Assembly (NCBI GenBank): GCA_012862575.1
Contig: BLSF01000028.1
Span: forward strand, 310,001-374,000
DNA from: Parietichytrium sp. I65-24A
Lineage: Eukaryota > Sar > Bigyra > Thraustochytrida > Thraustochytriidae
DNA: 64,000 bases
Direction of reading: 5' to 3'
Below are positions 30,273 to 40,228 of this stretch, piece after piece. Positions within the stretch are counted from its first letter, which is position 1. Each line of letters starts with the position of its first letter. The notes beneath the pieces were generated by a model. The model had not been told where the DNA came from, did not search any database, and worked only from the letters and a program-made list of their open reading frames with translations. Both the position numbers and the translations under genes were made by a program.

Positions 30273-32864
30273 ATGAAGTCTGCGAGAAACGTAGATCCAA
30301 GCCGCGGCGCGGGGATGCTGGAAGACCCGGACCCGATGATGCAAGCATTGTTTAGTAACATTCTAGCACTGGAACGCGTTCTCATGGCGCTGCGAGGGAA
30401 CGTGGGAAATCTCCTTAAAGCGGCCAATTTTCTTGGCATGAGTATGCACACAGTCGCCGCAAACATTGCTGGGTTCTGCGCAGCTGACGATGCTCTGCGT
30501 GGAGATGCCGCACGATTTCTTACAGCAACAACCAAAGTCACAGGAGGCAAGAATGCTCCAGGAGAGGAAAGCGTGCGGGACAAGTTCGCAAGTAGGTTAG
30601 AAAACAAAGTGCTTGCTCCGCTGGATGCAAATCTTGGAGTTTTAGCTGGTGTCAAGGCTCGTGTGCTTCAGCGCGAAGCGGCGAGAAAACAGCTTCGAAA
30701 ACGTAGAGCTGGCCTCCAGCAGCTTCTGAGGCGGCAGCAGCAGCAACTTGAAGACAAGCAAGCCGAGCAACAGCTTGAGGAACTCACTAGAGAAATATTC
30801 GAAGAACTCACAGCTTTATTCCAGCACCGGTTTGACCTTGTCCGGGCCCCATATCAAGCTCTGAAAGCATGCCAATTCGAGTTTTTCGAGCAAGCAAGCT
30901 TAGTTCTTGGCGAAGAGGCGAGGGAAACTGCTCCGAGGCCTGCGAGTAGCGCGGACCCCGCTAAGGCCCCCCCTCCTAAGGCATCAAAGTCAGCGACTGA
31001 AGTTCTTCGAGATTCACCCGCCTTGCAGGACTCCAAAAGATTCAGAGAGGAACAAGACAATAGGAAAAAAGGATTTCGGGCCGAGCTTGCACGCAGATCG
31101 GACTCGGTGAAGCGCATCCTCACCCGACGATCCGACGAATCTGGGTCAGAACGAAATGCAAACGAGGAAATTATCGTTGCAGTGCCGGTCGATACAGGAT
31201 TCAATCCTGAGGCCGACAGACCATCCGCGGGAACAGCTTACTTGAGGCTCGGGAAAGCAAAAGGTGCTGACGCAGTCGGTACCAGGTTGGCGTCACAAGA
31301 TGATGATGGTGCTTTTGGCGGCGAATCTTCTCAGTTTAAAGGTGCGACCGAAATCAAGAGCATTAAAATCAATTTGAAATCTAGGAAGCAAAAATCGCAG
31401 ACCGGTGAAGAGAGCTCTGGGAGCGACAGCAAACCTCTTCAGGATGACCACGAAATCTCTGGCTCAAATGGTCACTTACCTATGCCTCCGCCCCGCGGAA
31501 GCATGGATGAACGGCCAGCCCCTAAGAACGAAGGGCATATTGCAATGCCACCACCACCTGGACACGCAAATGCCAGTGCAGGTGCAGCTCGAGACCCCAA
31601 CAAGCCCAAAGGCGATGGCCATATAATCATGGCCCCACCGCCTGGATACTCCGACTCACCGAAAAGCAAGAATTCAGCAGGCAACAACGATGGGCACATC
31701 GTCATGGCACCACCACCAGGGTACCCAAGCGCCAAAGTTAAAAAATCTAAACCGACATCGAACAAAGACGGTCACATTATAATGGCGCCCCCGCCGGGTT
31801 ATGCCGGATCGAAGAAAAAGAAGAAAAAGGATTCTGCCGGCTCAAATGGTCAAGAAGGACATATAGTCATGGCTCCACCTCCTGGCTACTCTGACAGGAA
31901 AAAGCCCGGAGAACCCCCGCGGAATGGGAATGGCAATGATGGGCACATTGTTATGGCCCCACCTCATGCTGCTGGATTAAGGGCGGGACCGGAAAAGTCT
32001 GCCAGTAAGGACGGGCATATTATTATGGCGCCGCCAGCAGGGTCTGACGCGTCGCCAAAAAGAGCGCATGGAACAAGTGGCACCGATATCGATGGGGACG
32101 TGAGTGGGCAGTCGGTCGACCTGGATGGCAAAGACCACTTGAATAGCAAACCGGGCTCTCCAAATAGGGCAAGCGAGCCAGCAAATCGTACTATCGACAA
32201 TTTCTCGTCACCCTCGGATTCAGGCGCGTTTGTGAAGAATTCGAGAGAGCTTCAGGATAGCGAGGATTTGAACGATAAACTTTCAGACTCGGTGGGGCCG
32301 AGCACGAGTGAGCCGCGGGTTAGCGAGGGTTCGAACACAGTGGACGAAGCAGACGCTGTCCCAGCTTCACTTATCAGCGCTTCCGAAGGACTTTTAGACA
32401 CCGAGGGGCGTGACATAACCAGGCCCCGAAGTGGCGAAGGTCCCGGCAACGTGGACGTCGCGGGTGCACCCTCATCACTGCCACATAACATTGCCAAGGT
32501 AATAGGGAACGAGGTTGATTCGGATCGCGGAAGCGTAGGTGAAGAGTCTTTTGGCACAACGACCAATCAGGAGCGCCAGGATGAAAATGGAATTGAAGAT
32601 ACTCAAATCCTTGGCGAAGGCGCGACCAGTGAGGGCGTTTCTTCTGGGAAGATTAGCTCCGACCTTATCGGGGAAGAACAGGAGCAGGCTGCGATGACTT
32701 CACAGTCAGAACCGATCTCTGAGAGCCACAACTCAACGAACGAGCAATTGCCCTTGGACGGCGGTGCGCCAGGCAAGGAATTAACAGCGCTCGAAAGCGG
32801 CAACATGGACGAGGAGGAGCCCGACTCGCCTCTAGAATTCTCGGACTTCGTTTCATCTGTGTAA
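30273..32864 (+). CDS. BAR-like domain protein with an array of GHIIMAPPPGY repeats (PPxY motifs)
   Basis: 863 residues. Residues about 10-215 are long amphipathic helices with a BAR-like pattern (MMQALFSNILALERVLMALRG ... LFQHRFDLVRAPYQALKACQFEFFEQ), the fold that dimerises and senses or bends membranes. The rest is disordered and Ser/Asp/Glu rich. Between about 399 and 590 lie eight copies of a short motif, consensus D-G-H-I-[IV]-M-A-P-P-P-G-Y, separated by variable Ser/Lys/Asn linkers. Copies three to six keep PPGY, a canonical PPxY ligand for group I WW domains; the flanking copies are degenerate (PPRG, PPGH, PPHA, PPAG). No SH3 domain is visible. The divergent neighbour is a RhoGEF with a WW domain, so a membrane-curvature to Rho-signalling link is proposed. 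The BAR call is by pattern and should be tested. Confidence 0.72.
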   Translation: MKSARNVDPSRGAGMLEDPDPMMQALFSNILALERVLMALRGNVGNLLKAANFLGMSMHTVAANIAGFCAADDALRGDAARFLTATTKVTGGKNAPGEESVRDKFASRLENKVLAPLDANLGVLAGVKARVLQREAARKQLRKRRAGLQQLLRRQQQQLEDKQAEQQLEELTREIFEELTALFQHRFDLVRAPYQALKACQFEFFEQASLVLGEEARETAPRPASSADPAKAPPPKASKSATEVLRDSPALQDSKRFREEQDNRKKGFRAELARRSDSVKRILTRRSDESGSERNANEEIIVAVPVDTGFNPEADRPSAGTAYLRLGKAKGADAVGTRLASQDDDGAFGGESSQFKGATEIKSIKINLKSRKQKSQTGEESSGSDSKPLQDDHEISGSNGHLPMPPPRGSMDERPAPKNEGHIAMPPPPGHANASAGAARDPNKPKGDGHIIMAPPPGYSDSPKSKNSAGNNDGHIVMAPPPGYPSAKVKKSKPTSNKDGHIIMAPPPGYAGSKKKKKKDSAGSNGQEGHIVMAPPPGYSDRKKPGEPPRNGNGNDGHIVMAPPHAAGLRAGPEKSASKDGHIIMAPPAGSDASPKRAHGTSGTDIDGDVSGQSVDLDGKDHLNSKPGSPNRASEPANRTIDNFSSPSDSGAFVKNSRELQDSEDLNDKLSDSVGPSTSEPRVSEGSNTVDEADAVPASLISASEGLLDTEGRDITRPRSGEGPGNVDVAGAPSSLPHNIAKVIGNEVDSDRGSVGEESFGTTTNQERQDENGIEDTQILGEGATSEGVSSGKISSDLIGEEQEQAAMTSQSEPISESHNSTNEQLPLDGGAPGKELTALESGNMDEEEPDSPLEFSDFVSSV
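31466..32043 (+). repeat. Eight-copy coding repeat, core GHI(I/V)MAPPPGY
   Basis: The eight copies start with NGHLPMPPPRG and end with DGHIIMAPPAG. Synonymous codons differ between copies (CCACCGCCT, CCACCACCA, CCCCCGCCG, CCACCTCCT), and the linkers vary in length and sequence. The peptide core has therefore been held by selection rather than by recent DNA duplication. Confidence 0.9.
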
Positions 32865-33681
32865 AATCAGAATCTCTCAACAACTCTTCGATGGTCTGCA
32901 TATGTTTGCATGCAATTTTCGACCGTTCTAAGAACGTTTTCGTATCGTTCTGTTCCACCGTAACCACCACTATCCACCGCTACTATTTATTACAGAGCCG
33001 AAAACTTTGGAAGAAATCTGACGAAAGCCATCTTGAACGCGTTCTCTCCCCAACAACACCGCACTTGAAGTCGGTCCCCAATCCATATCCGTATTGCAGT
33101 TGTAACGCCTTTTATTTATACTCTCTTTAAAGAGCTTCAAAAAAGCTGGCGCTATGTGCGATTGATTGCCAATGGTCCAAATAGTCGAAATAGTCGAAAT
33201 GCGCATTTATTGAATTTTGATTTATTGGCTTGCTCACTTGGTTAGTCTGTTAGTCTGCCCGGGGAGGTGCAATGTAATCAATGTATTTATTCATTACAAG
33301 GAGAGAACATAGCCATAGATAGCCAGCCAGACCATGGCAGACCTCGCATATCCACGAGTCCTCCGTACAGTTGGCAGTGTCTGCAGCAACGAAAGTGAGA
33401 AAAAGAAACAAAAGGTTTGGTAATTGCAGCAGACTCCAAACGCTCCCAAGCGCCCGAGCTCACAAGCGTTAAAGAGGAGGCCAAGTTCGAGCGTCAAAAG
33501 ACCTGAACCAATAGCACGGAAGAGCGCACGTCACGCGAGTGGGTGATATCTTGGCAGTAGTTTTGCACAAGTTTTGAAGACGTTGCAGCTGAAAGGGCCA
33601 GGTTGCCGGGGCGAAATCGAGCAGGAGAATAGAGGAATAGGAGTACAGGAACAGGGTCGGAGGCAGCACAAGGGCGGGAAG
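32865..33681. other. Intergenic region before the tRNA ligase gene
   Basis: It holds the 3' end of the BAR-like gene and the promoter of the tRNA ligase gene on the same strand. The ligase frame is open back to 33574 without an ATG. No RNA gene is seen. Confidence 0.4.
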
Positions 33682-36600
33682 ATGGCGGACATTGATCTCC
33701 TGCAAGTTGGGTCGTTCGAGGCGAGGACCACAACGCACTTTTTGCCCAAGTTTGATAATCAAAATGTGGACAAGCGTCTGGCGGGACTGCTCAGCGGAGA
33801 AGGCGAGGGTGGCGCAGCGAAAGGGCACGGCGTGCTTTACGTGAGTAAGAAGCATTCCGGGTCGCTGGTCATGGCACCGCCGTTCTATTCGAAAAATGCG
33901 ACGGGAAATTCGTTCTCTCGGGTAGGATGCGTGGTGTTGTACGAGTATTTTCAGGCTGTATGGCCAGGGGAAGGGAAAGAAAAGTTCATGGCATGGTGGA
34001 GGGACGCTGAGGAGAGCGGAATTTGTTACAGCTTTGAGTGCGTAGTGCCGCGAATTTTGGGAGACCATGGGGCGACTCCAAAGTGCGCATACATGGTGCT
34101 CACTGCTGCTGCTGTGACCAATGAAGAGCGATTCATGTCTCCGTCCGAGCTTTTGGTCATGGCTACCAAATGGCGGCTGCCGCTCAATGAGGTGTGGCTC
34201 ATCCCTGGCGAAAAAGCAAATGCGGTGGAGCGTGAGCTGCATCAACGGCGCTGGACTATGCGGGACTCTGACGCATCTGAAATACTTGACAAGTACCTCG
34301 CTCCTGGGCATCGCCCGCAGCGCTTTCTTCCTCATGGGCTCACGCAAGGGGAGGAACTAGAGGGCTTTGTTATGATGGCGCTCGACACCAACTTTGACCA
34401 GCTCTCGGCGCTTGTGGAAAATTACAACACGACGATGGAGCCATACCTAGATGGTGCGCTGAAAACTGCTCAAGATCTTGGCGCTCGTTGTCTCGACCCT
34501 TCTATGGCCAAAGCCTTTCTAGCGGAAATCGAGAAGAGCGAGGTTGCCCCATTGAACCTCCCAGAGGTATACCAAGAACCTGCAAAGCTCAAATCGGAGC
34601 TTTCGCAAAATCAAATTTGGAGTATTGTTTGCGAGAAAGTGAAATCAGGGCGTCTAAATACCCTCTTCCGGCGACTGCGCACCTTGTATGGGCATTCATC
34701 TCGTCTTCAGCCATACATGTACAAGGGAAAGCTTCAAGTGCAAGTGCACATACTAAGTGATGAGGTGTTTTACGGATGGAGCCTGCACACAATGGACCAG
34801 AGCACAGCGCCACTTTTTCGAGGCATGGTTGTTACCCTGACACCTTCAGATGCGTCTGACGATGTGCCTATGATCTCCAAAGGATCCTTCGAGACCGTTG
34901 CGACGGTGAAAATAGTCGGCATTGCGAAGCTCAAGTGCCTCAACTACATGTGGAGGACTTTCGGAGTACGCAACCGTTTGACAATTCTACTGCAACGAGG
35001 AAAAGATGAGTACCTCAAAACCCTTCGAAAGGGATTTTATCCACCGTGGGGGATCCCGAAATTTCATTGCGAGGTTCTCAACACCTTCTTTGCCCGCTGG
35101 GCGGACTTTGTTCAGGCGCTCTCCAAATCTCAGAAAGAGAAACTCACAAAGTCCTACTTGCCTTTCTTGGAAGACTTCCTCAAGCAAAACCCGTATCCGC
35201 TTACTGCCTCAAGCTTTGAAGACAAGAACGGCGAGGTTTCTGCTTCTGCTTCCGTTGAAGAGACAAGCGACGCGAAAATCTTGTCTATCCTGGTCGTCAA
35301 TTTGTCAGGTCGAAAGCTAGAGGATTCCCAGCTTGAAGAGTTGGGGCTTGAACCTAAAAGCGGAATCATCAATGCTGAGAAGTGCCCTGGATACAAAGGC
35401 TCTTTCTCGATCACCACCAAAGTTCCGCAAGCCAGGGCTGCACAGATGGTCAAAGTGGTCATTACTCTGGGCCCGTCATCGAAACTGCTGGAAACTTTGT
35501 CAGAGAGCGATGCGAAAGCAGCTCAGGGTGCATACGCGAGCTTTAAAAAGAAGGCTCTTCCGAAGCTCAAACAAAGCGCGAAAAGTACTGTTTTTGCGAC
35601 ACAGCCGAGAACTCCAAAGGACTGGATGACAAGGATCGAGGCTGCTTCTGCTGGGAAAGGTGTGGACGGAGTTGCCAGCGCTTCGCCAAACGCAGGCAAG
35701 GACGCTTCGGCCAGCGAAGTAAACTCTCAGCCAGAGGGAACTAAGCCGATGCGCGTGGTATTATGCACTCTGGGTCTTCCTCCGGGAGGCGGGAAAAGTT
35801 CGTTATTTCACTCATTCCAAGATGCAACTGGCTCCGAAGCAGGGAAGAGATCCTCCAAATTACCAAATGGGTTGGTGTCTTTCTGCTTTCGCTCCTCGGA
35901 TGACTTCAAAGGTCGGGACCCTTTCGAAAAGAGCTTTTTAAGCTGTTTGCAAGGAGCTGCCAACAAGTCAAATCCGTCCCCAAAGGGTGAACCCGACGGA
36001 AAAGCTCAAATTATTATGGCAGGCTATGACAAGAATATTCCCAACTTGGAAGGCCTACGGCGCCTCCTGAAACTCGTCCAGCCACTAAAGTCAAAATTTG
36101 ATTTACGTATCCTTGGGGTGGTTCCTGAAGAACTCGACCACGACACGTTCTGGAACCGCGTGAAAGAGCGCGACCCGAACACTCACATTGGTCTTGCAAT
36201 CGGCACGAAGCTGACAGCCCCACAGGCTTACAAGATATTCAAGACCAACTTTTTTGATGAGTGCGAAGAATTTATAACCTATGCCTGTGACGCACCTGGA
36301 GCAGTGGTGACGCCTGCCTTTGTTCGTGGGGTGGGCCCATCTCCTCTGGCCAGTTTGGTGGACGGCATCTGTGAGTCTTTAGCAAGTGGTGCTCCAGGCG
36401 GAACTTTTCAGGACATGCAAGAATGGGTGGACAGCAGGTCCTCACAGTTGGGGAACGAGGGACCTTCGGGAGGCTCAAAGGCTGTGGCACCAGAGAGAGG
36501 AAACTGGTGCTGCGCGGATATCGAAGGGCATTCAAACCTCCACGTCACTTTGGTACCACCGGCAGCGAGTCCGAGCGACAAGAATGATCCTTCACGGAAA

Positions 36601-37005
36601 GACGCTATGAAAAAACTCCAAACGGTTGCAGGTAGAGGGGTGAAAATTGTGGCTAGAAAGTACCACATCGCAACCATGGACGAAAATGCGCTTCCTGACA
36701 AAAATGGTGACAAAGATAGGAGAAAGCGCTCCAGGTCCAATTCCGTTGAAGTTGGCAAAAATTTTAAAAGAATCGCATTCTGGGAAGTTGAGAAGGTGGA
36801 GGGCCTTCCAGAGGAGCTCGACCTTGGCAAACAATTCGAGATTTTGCATATCACTGATCGCGCATCCATGACGCGAGGAGTCAAAGCAAAGTTTGCAGCC
36901 AAGGTGATGGAGCAGCTGAAAGGGAAAAACTCTGGAGGCGACTGGAAAATCGAGACCGAAGACCACCCTTTGGAACTCGAGGCCAAAATTGCTTTTTACC
37001 AATGA
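33682..37005 (+). CDS. Plant-type tRNA ligase (RNL): ligase, kinase and cyclic phosphodiesterase
   Basis: The ATG at 33682 (GGGAAGATGG context) gives 1107 residues. The N-terminal nucleotidyltransferase has KHSGS near 57, a KxxG candidate for the adenylated lysine, and then SFECVVPRILGDHGATPKCAY and ATKWRLPLNEVWL, which I recognise from plant RNL (RLG1). A P-loop GLPPGGGKSS near 697-708 marks the 5'-OH kinase. The C-terminus has HVTL near 954, the first HxT of a 2H cyclic phosphodiesterase; the second motif may be YHIAT near 995. Such enzymes open the 2',3'-cyclic phosphate, phosphorylate the 5'-OH and seal tRNA halves after intron removal, and in other eukaryotes splice unfolded-protein-response mRNAs. 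No transmembrane segment is seen, so it is likely nuclear or cytosolic. Confidence 0.82.
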   Translation: MADIDLLQVGSFEARTTTHFLPKFDNQNVDKRLAGLLSGEGEGGAAKGHGVLYVSKKHSGSLVMAPPFYSKNATGNSFSRVGCVVLYEYFQAVWPGEGKEKFMAWWRDAEESGICYSFECVVPRILGDHGATPKCAYMVLTAAAVTNEERFMSPSELLVMATKWRLPLNEVWLIPGEKANAVERELHQRRWTMRDSDASEILDKYLAPGHRPQRFLPHGLTQGEELEGFVMMALDTNFDQLSALVENYNTTMEPYLDGALKTAQDLGARCLDPSMAKAFLAEIEKSEVAPLNLPEVYQEPAKLKSELSQNQIWSIVCEKVKSGRLNTLFRRLRTLYGHSSRLQPYMYKGKLQVQVHILSDEVFYGWSLHTMDQSTAPLFRGMVVTLTPSDASDDVPMISKGSFETVATVKIVGIAKLKCLNYMWRTFGVRNRLTILLQRGKDEYLKTLRKGFYPPWGIPKFHCEVLNTFFARWADFVQALSKSQKEKLTKSYLPFLEDFLKQNPYPLTASSFEDKNGEVSASASVEETSDAKILSILVVNLSGRKLEDSQLEELGLEPKSGIINAEKCPGYKGSFSITTKVPQARAAQMVKVVITLGPSSKLLETLSESDAKAAQGAYASFKKKALPKLKQSAKSTVFATQPRTPKDWMTRIEAASAGKGVDGVASASPNAGKDASASEVNSQPEGTKPMRVVLCTLGLPPGGGKSSLFHSFQDATGSEAGKRSSKLPNGLVSFCFRSSDDFKGRDPFEKSFLSCLQGAANKSNPSPKGEPDGKAQIIMAGYDKNIPNLEGLRRLLKLVQPLKSKFDLRILGVVPEELDHDTFWNRVKERDPNTHIGLAIGTKLTAPQAYKIFKTNFFDECEEFITYACDAPGAVVTPAFVRGVGPSPLASLVDGICESLASGAPGGTFQDMQEWVDSRSSQLGNEGPSGGSKAVAPERGNWCCADIEGHSNLHVTLVPPAASPSDKNDPSRKDAMKKLQTVAGRGVKIVARKYHIATMDENALPDKNGDKDRRKRSRSNSVEVGKNFKRIAFWEVEKVEGLPEELDLGKQFEILHITDRASMTRGVKAKFAAKVMEQLKGKNSGGDWKIETEDHPLELEAKIAFYQ

Positions 37006-37399
37006 AGATCGTGCTCTATTCTTACTTGCATTTTGAAGTAGTGAAACTCACGTTCTCTTGTGGTCGTAAAGGGAAAAAACGAGTAATGTTCATGTCTTCT
37101 TGTGGTCGAAAAAAGAATGTAAAAGAAGAGGATTCTTCGATGGGTTTATTCGAGTTCCACACAGCTTTTGGCCATTAATTGCCAATTGCTCAAAGTTAGC
37201 AAAACACTCTGTGGCCTCCTGCAACGCGATATACACAATCTGCATCTTTCCGTATATAACTCCCCACCTTGCTCATTCGTCAAAACTCCTGCTTCGATGA
37301 ACTCCTGTGACAAAGGTTGCAATACCTTGCCGAACCACAAAATCTGATTGTGGATTCACATGAAGTAAAACGAAATCAATACTCAAAAAAGGTTTTAAG
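37006..37399. other. Convergent 3' intergenic space
   Basis: Nearly 400 bp between the tRNA ligase stop and the stop of the first CRAL-TRIO membrane protein. I see only AT-rich 3' UTR-like sequence. Confidence 0.4.
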
Positions 37400-40228
37400 T
37401 TATTTGTCATGTTCAGGTAGATTGTTCTTCAGATTCGCACTCGATAGAAGCCTCGCATCAATTTTTGAGCTTACACGTGACATCTTGTCACTTGCAGAAT
37501 GAACGACTGCAGCATTGCTGATGATTTTGGACATTGACGTGTAGACTTTCGTTTGCAGGTCCTCCATCTGCACCTTTTTGCCTCCACCAAGGAAATTCGG
37601 TATTGCACTAAGAGTCACGATTTCCTTGAGCTTTTCGGGGTGCTGTATCGGATAAATTTGCACGAGCTCATTTGCTTTCTTTGCCAGAAGCTTTCGATTC
37701 CAGCTCCAACTACTCTGAAAGTCTTGCGAGCAAACCAGCGCCTCTGGAGCGATCCACAACCCCGGGTAAGCGTCACTTCTCAGCTCTTGATTAAGCTGGC
37801 TAACATTGTTAAATTGTCGGCCATCTGTTTTAACTGTTGCAGAATTAGCACAGGATAGCGCCAATACCTGAATACTCCTCTCAAGCTTGCTCGATAGGCG
37901 CTCGGCGAGAATGGACAAGTACTCGTACACGAAATGGTAGACCTGTAAAAGGTCAGCGCGAGACCACGCTTTAAGCGCACGAAAATCGATCTCGTCGTAC
38001 ATGGCCCAGACTGCAACGATGCTTGCATGCGCACTATCAACATGATACACAAAATCGCACGGCCACATCGCTCGAAATTCGAGCAACTTTTTGGAGCTGT
38101 CAAGGGCCAAGTCACCCTTTTTTATTTTCGCGTTCAGTGCATTGAGCTTGTGTTTCTCTCGGTAATGAATGACCTCTAGTAATTTTGAGACTGCTTCTAC
38201 TTCATCGTGCTTGCACTCCCGCAAGATTCGAAGGAGATTCAGGTTTCCCACAACTTCTACCGGGAGATCATCCAACCACGTCCCTGATCGCACCAGTTCC
38301 AGCATCAAAAGCTTTGTCTTCATTCTTGTCAGAATGGCATTCTTTTTACCCTTTACGCGGTCTTTCACTGAAGTTATGGCAGATACTCCAGCACGGTCCA
38401 GGCGCTTTATATCGGCGTTGAGTTCTTCGACCTTGCGGCTGATGTTTTCTGCACCAACAGAAGCGATTTGTACGCATTTGTTTTGCAATGCGTTCAGTGC
38501 CTCTTTCATGCTAAATACCGCCCCGGATTCCGCAGTGGTAACGTCCGAGTAAAATGAAATTTCGCTCGCCCTAGATCCAAGAATCTGCGACACGCTTCTA
38601 CAGTTGACAAACCTGAGCTGCCAAGGATCATTATCGACAGAGGTATCACCGAAAGACAGGCTTCCTCCAATCTCTTTCGGAATATATTGGTGCGACAGCA
38701 ACGTTTCTAAAATTTGCCGGGAGTGAATTTGCCTAAAGTGTGACAAAGCGTGAGGTATATTTTGCTCCAAAGCAGATAAAAATGTGTTGCTAGGTTGCCA
38801 CAGAATGACCTCAGGCTTGAATGGGTACTTTGCGACACACTGGAACGCTCGCGCAAAAATGCTGATTGCATACGGAAGAGGGCGTATATTTGACAGTGGT
38901 AACCCCCGGGCATCGCAGAGAATCCGAATTGTCAGTATCTTTCCGTGTTGTACACTCAGCATCTCAAGAAGGTAGAGCAGGCGCTCCATGAGGTGATATG
39001 CACATTCCTGAATGTGATCTTTGTTCAAGAGCTCAAACACGGGGTCAAAATTTGCGCATCGCCCAGTGTAACCGTAGAGCACAAGGGTCCCCTTTTCGAC
39101 ATCCACAAACCCGTCTTCCACGAAAGCTTGCCCACTCAGCCACTTTCCAATATGCGAGGTCTCTGCAAGCGTAAGATCGCTCAAAATAATTTGCCGCCGG
39201 ATCGGGTTCAACTTGACATCGTTTCGCCACGCTCTCCACATCTGAATGGCCTTCGCAGTCTCCACTACGTCGCCTTTATTCTGGCGCAAGAATCCTAAAA
39301 TACGAAAGTCTGTGCCACCAGCATTGAAGTCGAGCACATTTTCTGGTTCTACATTGATCATTCTACGAATTTCCACAACCGAGTTAATTTCATTCTCGGA
39401 AACTTCGCCAGCCTGGAAGGAGTCCAGTTCAGATCCGTCTTGTAGACCAGCCCGGTTTAAGATTTCTCGCTTTTCTTGAAGAATGCTTTCCAAGGTGTAG
39501 TAGTCCCGAATGTAACTAATTTTGTGTGCTAAAAAGACGATTGTGCCCGCGCCTTGTAGCAGACCGATAATTGATGACGCCTGAAGGCAGTTTCCAGGCA
39601 TGTTGCCTTCTAATACGCAGTTGGCAAGAGCTTCGCTCAAGAAGAGCTCTGTGTACGCTATCCGATAACCCACGAAAAAAAGTGAGATGAGGTCTTCAAG
39701 AAGAGCACTGACAACAATGAACCGCGCGCGATTCTTCTGCCGTTCCATACTAATAACCTCGAATTCTAACAGGGCAAGTTTTTCCCCTTCGCTTGACTCT
39801 TCGCTATAAACGTGGGCATTCCTGACGACCCTCGATCTCACCTTCGAAACCTCCACGCCAGTTTTTAGCTCCTTTCTAATCAGGAGGAATTGCTTCAGAT
39901 GACTTTTAATCACGAATATGGACAGGATGGTCACCATGACCGTGTTGACGGTGTACAGCTTTGCAAATGCGGACACAAGGTCTTCGTCTCCGACGTAGGT
40001 TGCAAAATTTGCCACGTCAAGAATCATGTCCAGGCACTCCATGAAGATGAGCACCAATGTCCTAAGCGACTCATCCTGCGCGCGAAGCTGCTCTGAATCC
40101 GAGAGCAGCACATATTCTCGTTCAGCTGCTTCCTTGTTCGGATTGTCCAGCACGTCGATGCCGGCTGCATAGGACGAGTAGACACTCACCTTGCGCTGCG
40201 CCCTCCGGCGCCGAGATCGAAGCCACAT
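37400..40228 (-). CDS. Multi-TM protein with two CRAL-TRIO (Sec14) modules, paralog A
   Basis: 942 residues. After a basic start there are about four hydrophobic segments (near 55-75, 88-108, 177-197 and 222-242) with a Cys pair between TM3 and TM4 (NCVLEGNMPGNC). At about 325-520 comes a CRAL-TRIO unit: a helical N-part (LGFLRQNKGDVVETAKAIQM), then VILWQPSNTFL and the terminal YIPKEIGG. A second, more diverged unit spans about 665-915 (LLRILRECKHDEVEAVSKLL ... VYEYLSILAERLSSKL). CRAL-TRIO domains bind phosphoinositides or other lipids and transfer or present them. Fusion to a membrane anchor suggests lipid handling at a fixed membrane, which is inference. It is a diverged paralog of the gene at 42888-45887, arranged head-to-head. 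Confidence 0.75.
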   Translation of the reverse strand: MWLRSRRRRAQRKVSVYSSYAAGIDVLDNPNKEAAEREYVLLSDSEQLRAQDESLRTLVLIFMECLDMILDVANFATYVGDEDLVSAFAKLYTVNTVMVTILSIFVIKSHLKQFLLIRKELKTGVEVSKVRSRVVRNAHVYSEESSEGEKLALLEFEVISMERQKNRARFIVVSALLEDLISLFFVGYRIAYTELFLSEALANCVLEGNMPGNCLQASSIIGLLQGAGTIVFLAHKISYIRDYYTLESILQEKREILNRAGLQDGSELDSFQAGEVSENEINSVVEIRRMINVEPENVLDFNAGGTDFRILGFLRQNKGDVVETAKAIQMWRAWRNDVKLNPIRRQIILSDLTLAETSHIGKWLSGQAFVEDGFVDVEKGTLVLYGYTGRCANFDPVFELLNKDHIQECAYHLMERLLYLLEMLSVQHGKILTIRILCDARGLPLSNIRPLPYAISIFARAFQCVAKYPFKPEVILWQPSNTFLSALEQNIPHALSHFRQIHSRQILETLLSHQYIPKEIGGSLSFGDTSVDNDPWQLRFVNCRSVSQILGSRASEISFYSDVTTAESGAVFSMKEALNALQNKCVQIASVGAENISRKVEELNADIKRLDRAGVSAITSVKDRVKGKKNAILTRMKTKLLMLELVRSGTWLDDLPVEVVGNLNLLRILRECKHDEVEAVSKLLEVIHYREKHKLNALNAKIKKGDLALDSSKKLLEFRAMWPCDFVYHVDSAHASIVAVWAMYDEIDFRALKAWSRADLLQVYHFVYEYLSILAERLSSKLERSIQVLALSCANSATVKTDGRQFNNVSQLNQELRSDAYPGLWIAPEALVCSQDFQSSWSWNRKLLAKKANELVQIYPIQHPEKLKEIVTLSAIPNFLGGGKKVQMEDLQTKVYTSMSKIISNAAVVHSASDKMSRVSSKIDARLLSSANLKNNLPEHDK

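Noticed and set aside
29763-30344. 193-residue minus-strand open frame
   Set aside because: It overlaps the divergent promoter and the start of the BAR-like gene, with no recognisable domain.
31466-32043. CRISPR-like or satellite DNA array
   Set aside because: Repeats are coding, vary synonymously and sit in a long open frame; the organism is a eukaryote.
33574-33681. Upstream extension of the tRNA ligase
   Set aside because: Starts with TTG and is Gly/Gln/Arg low complexity; the ATG at 33682 has good context.
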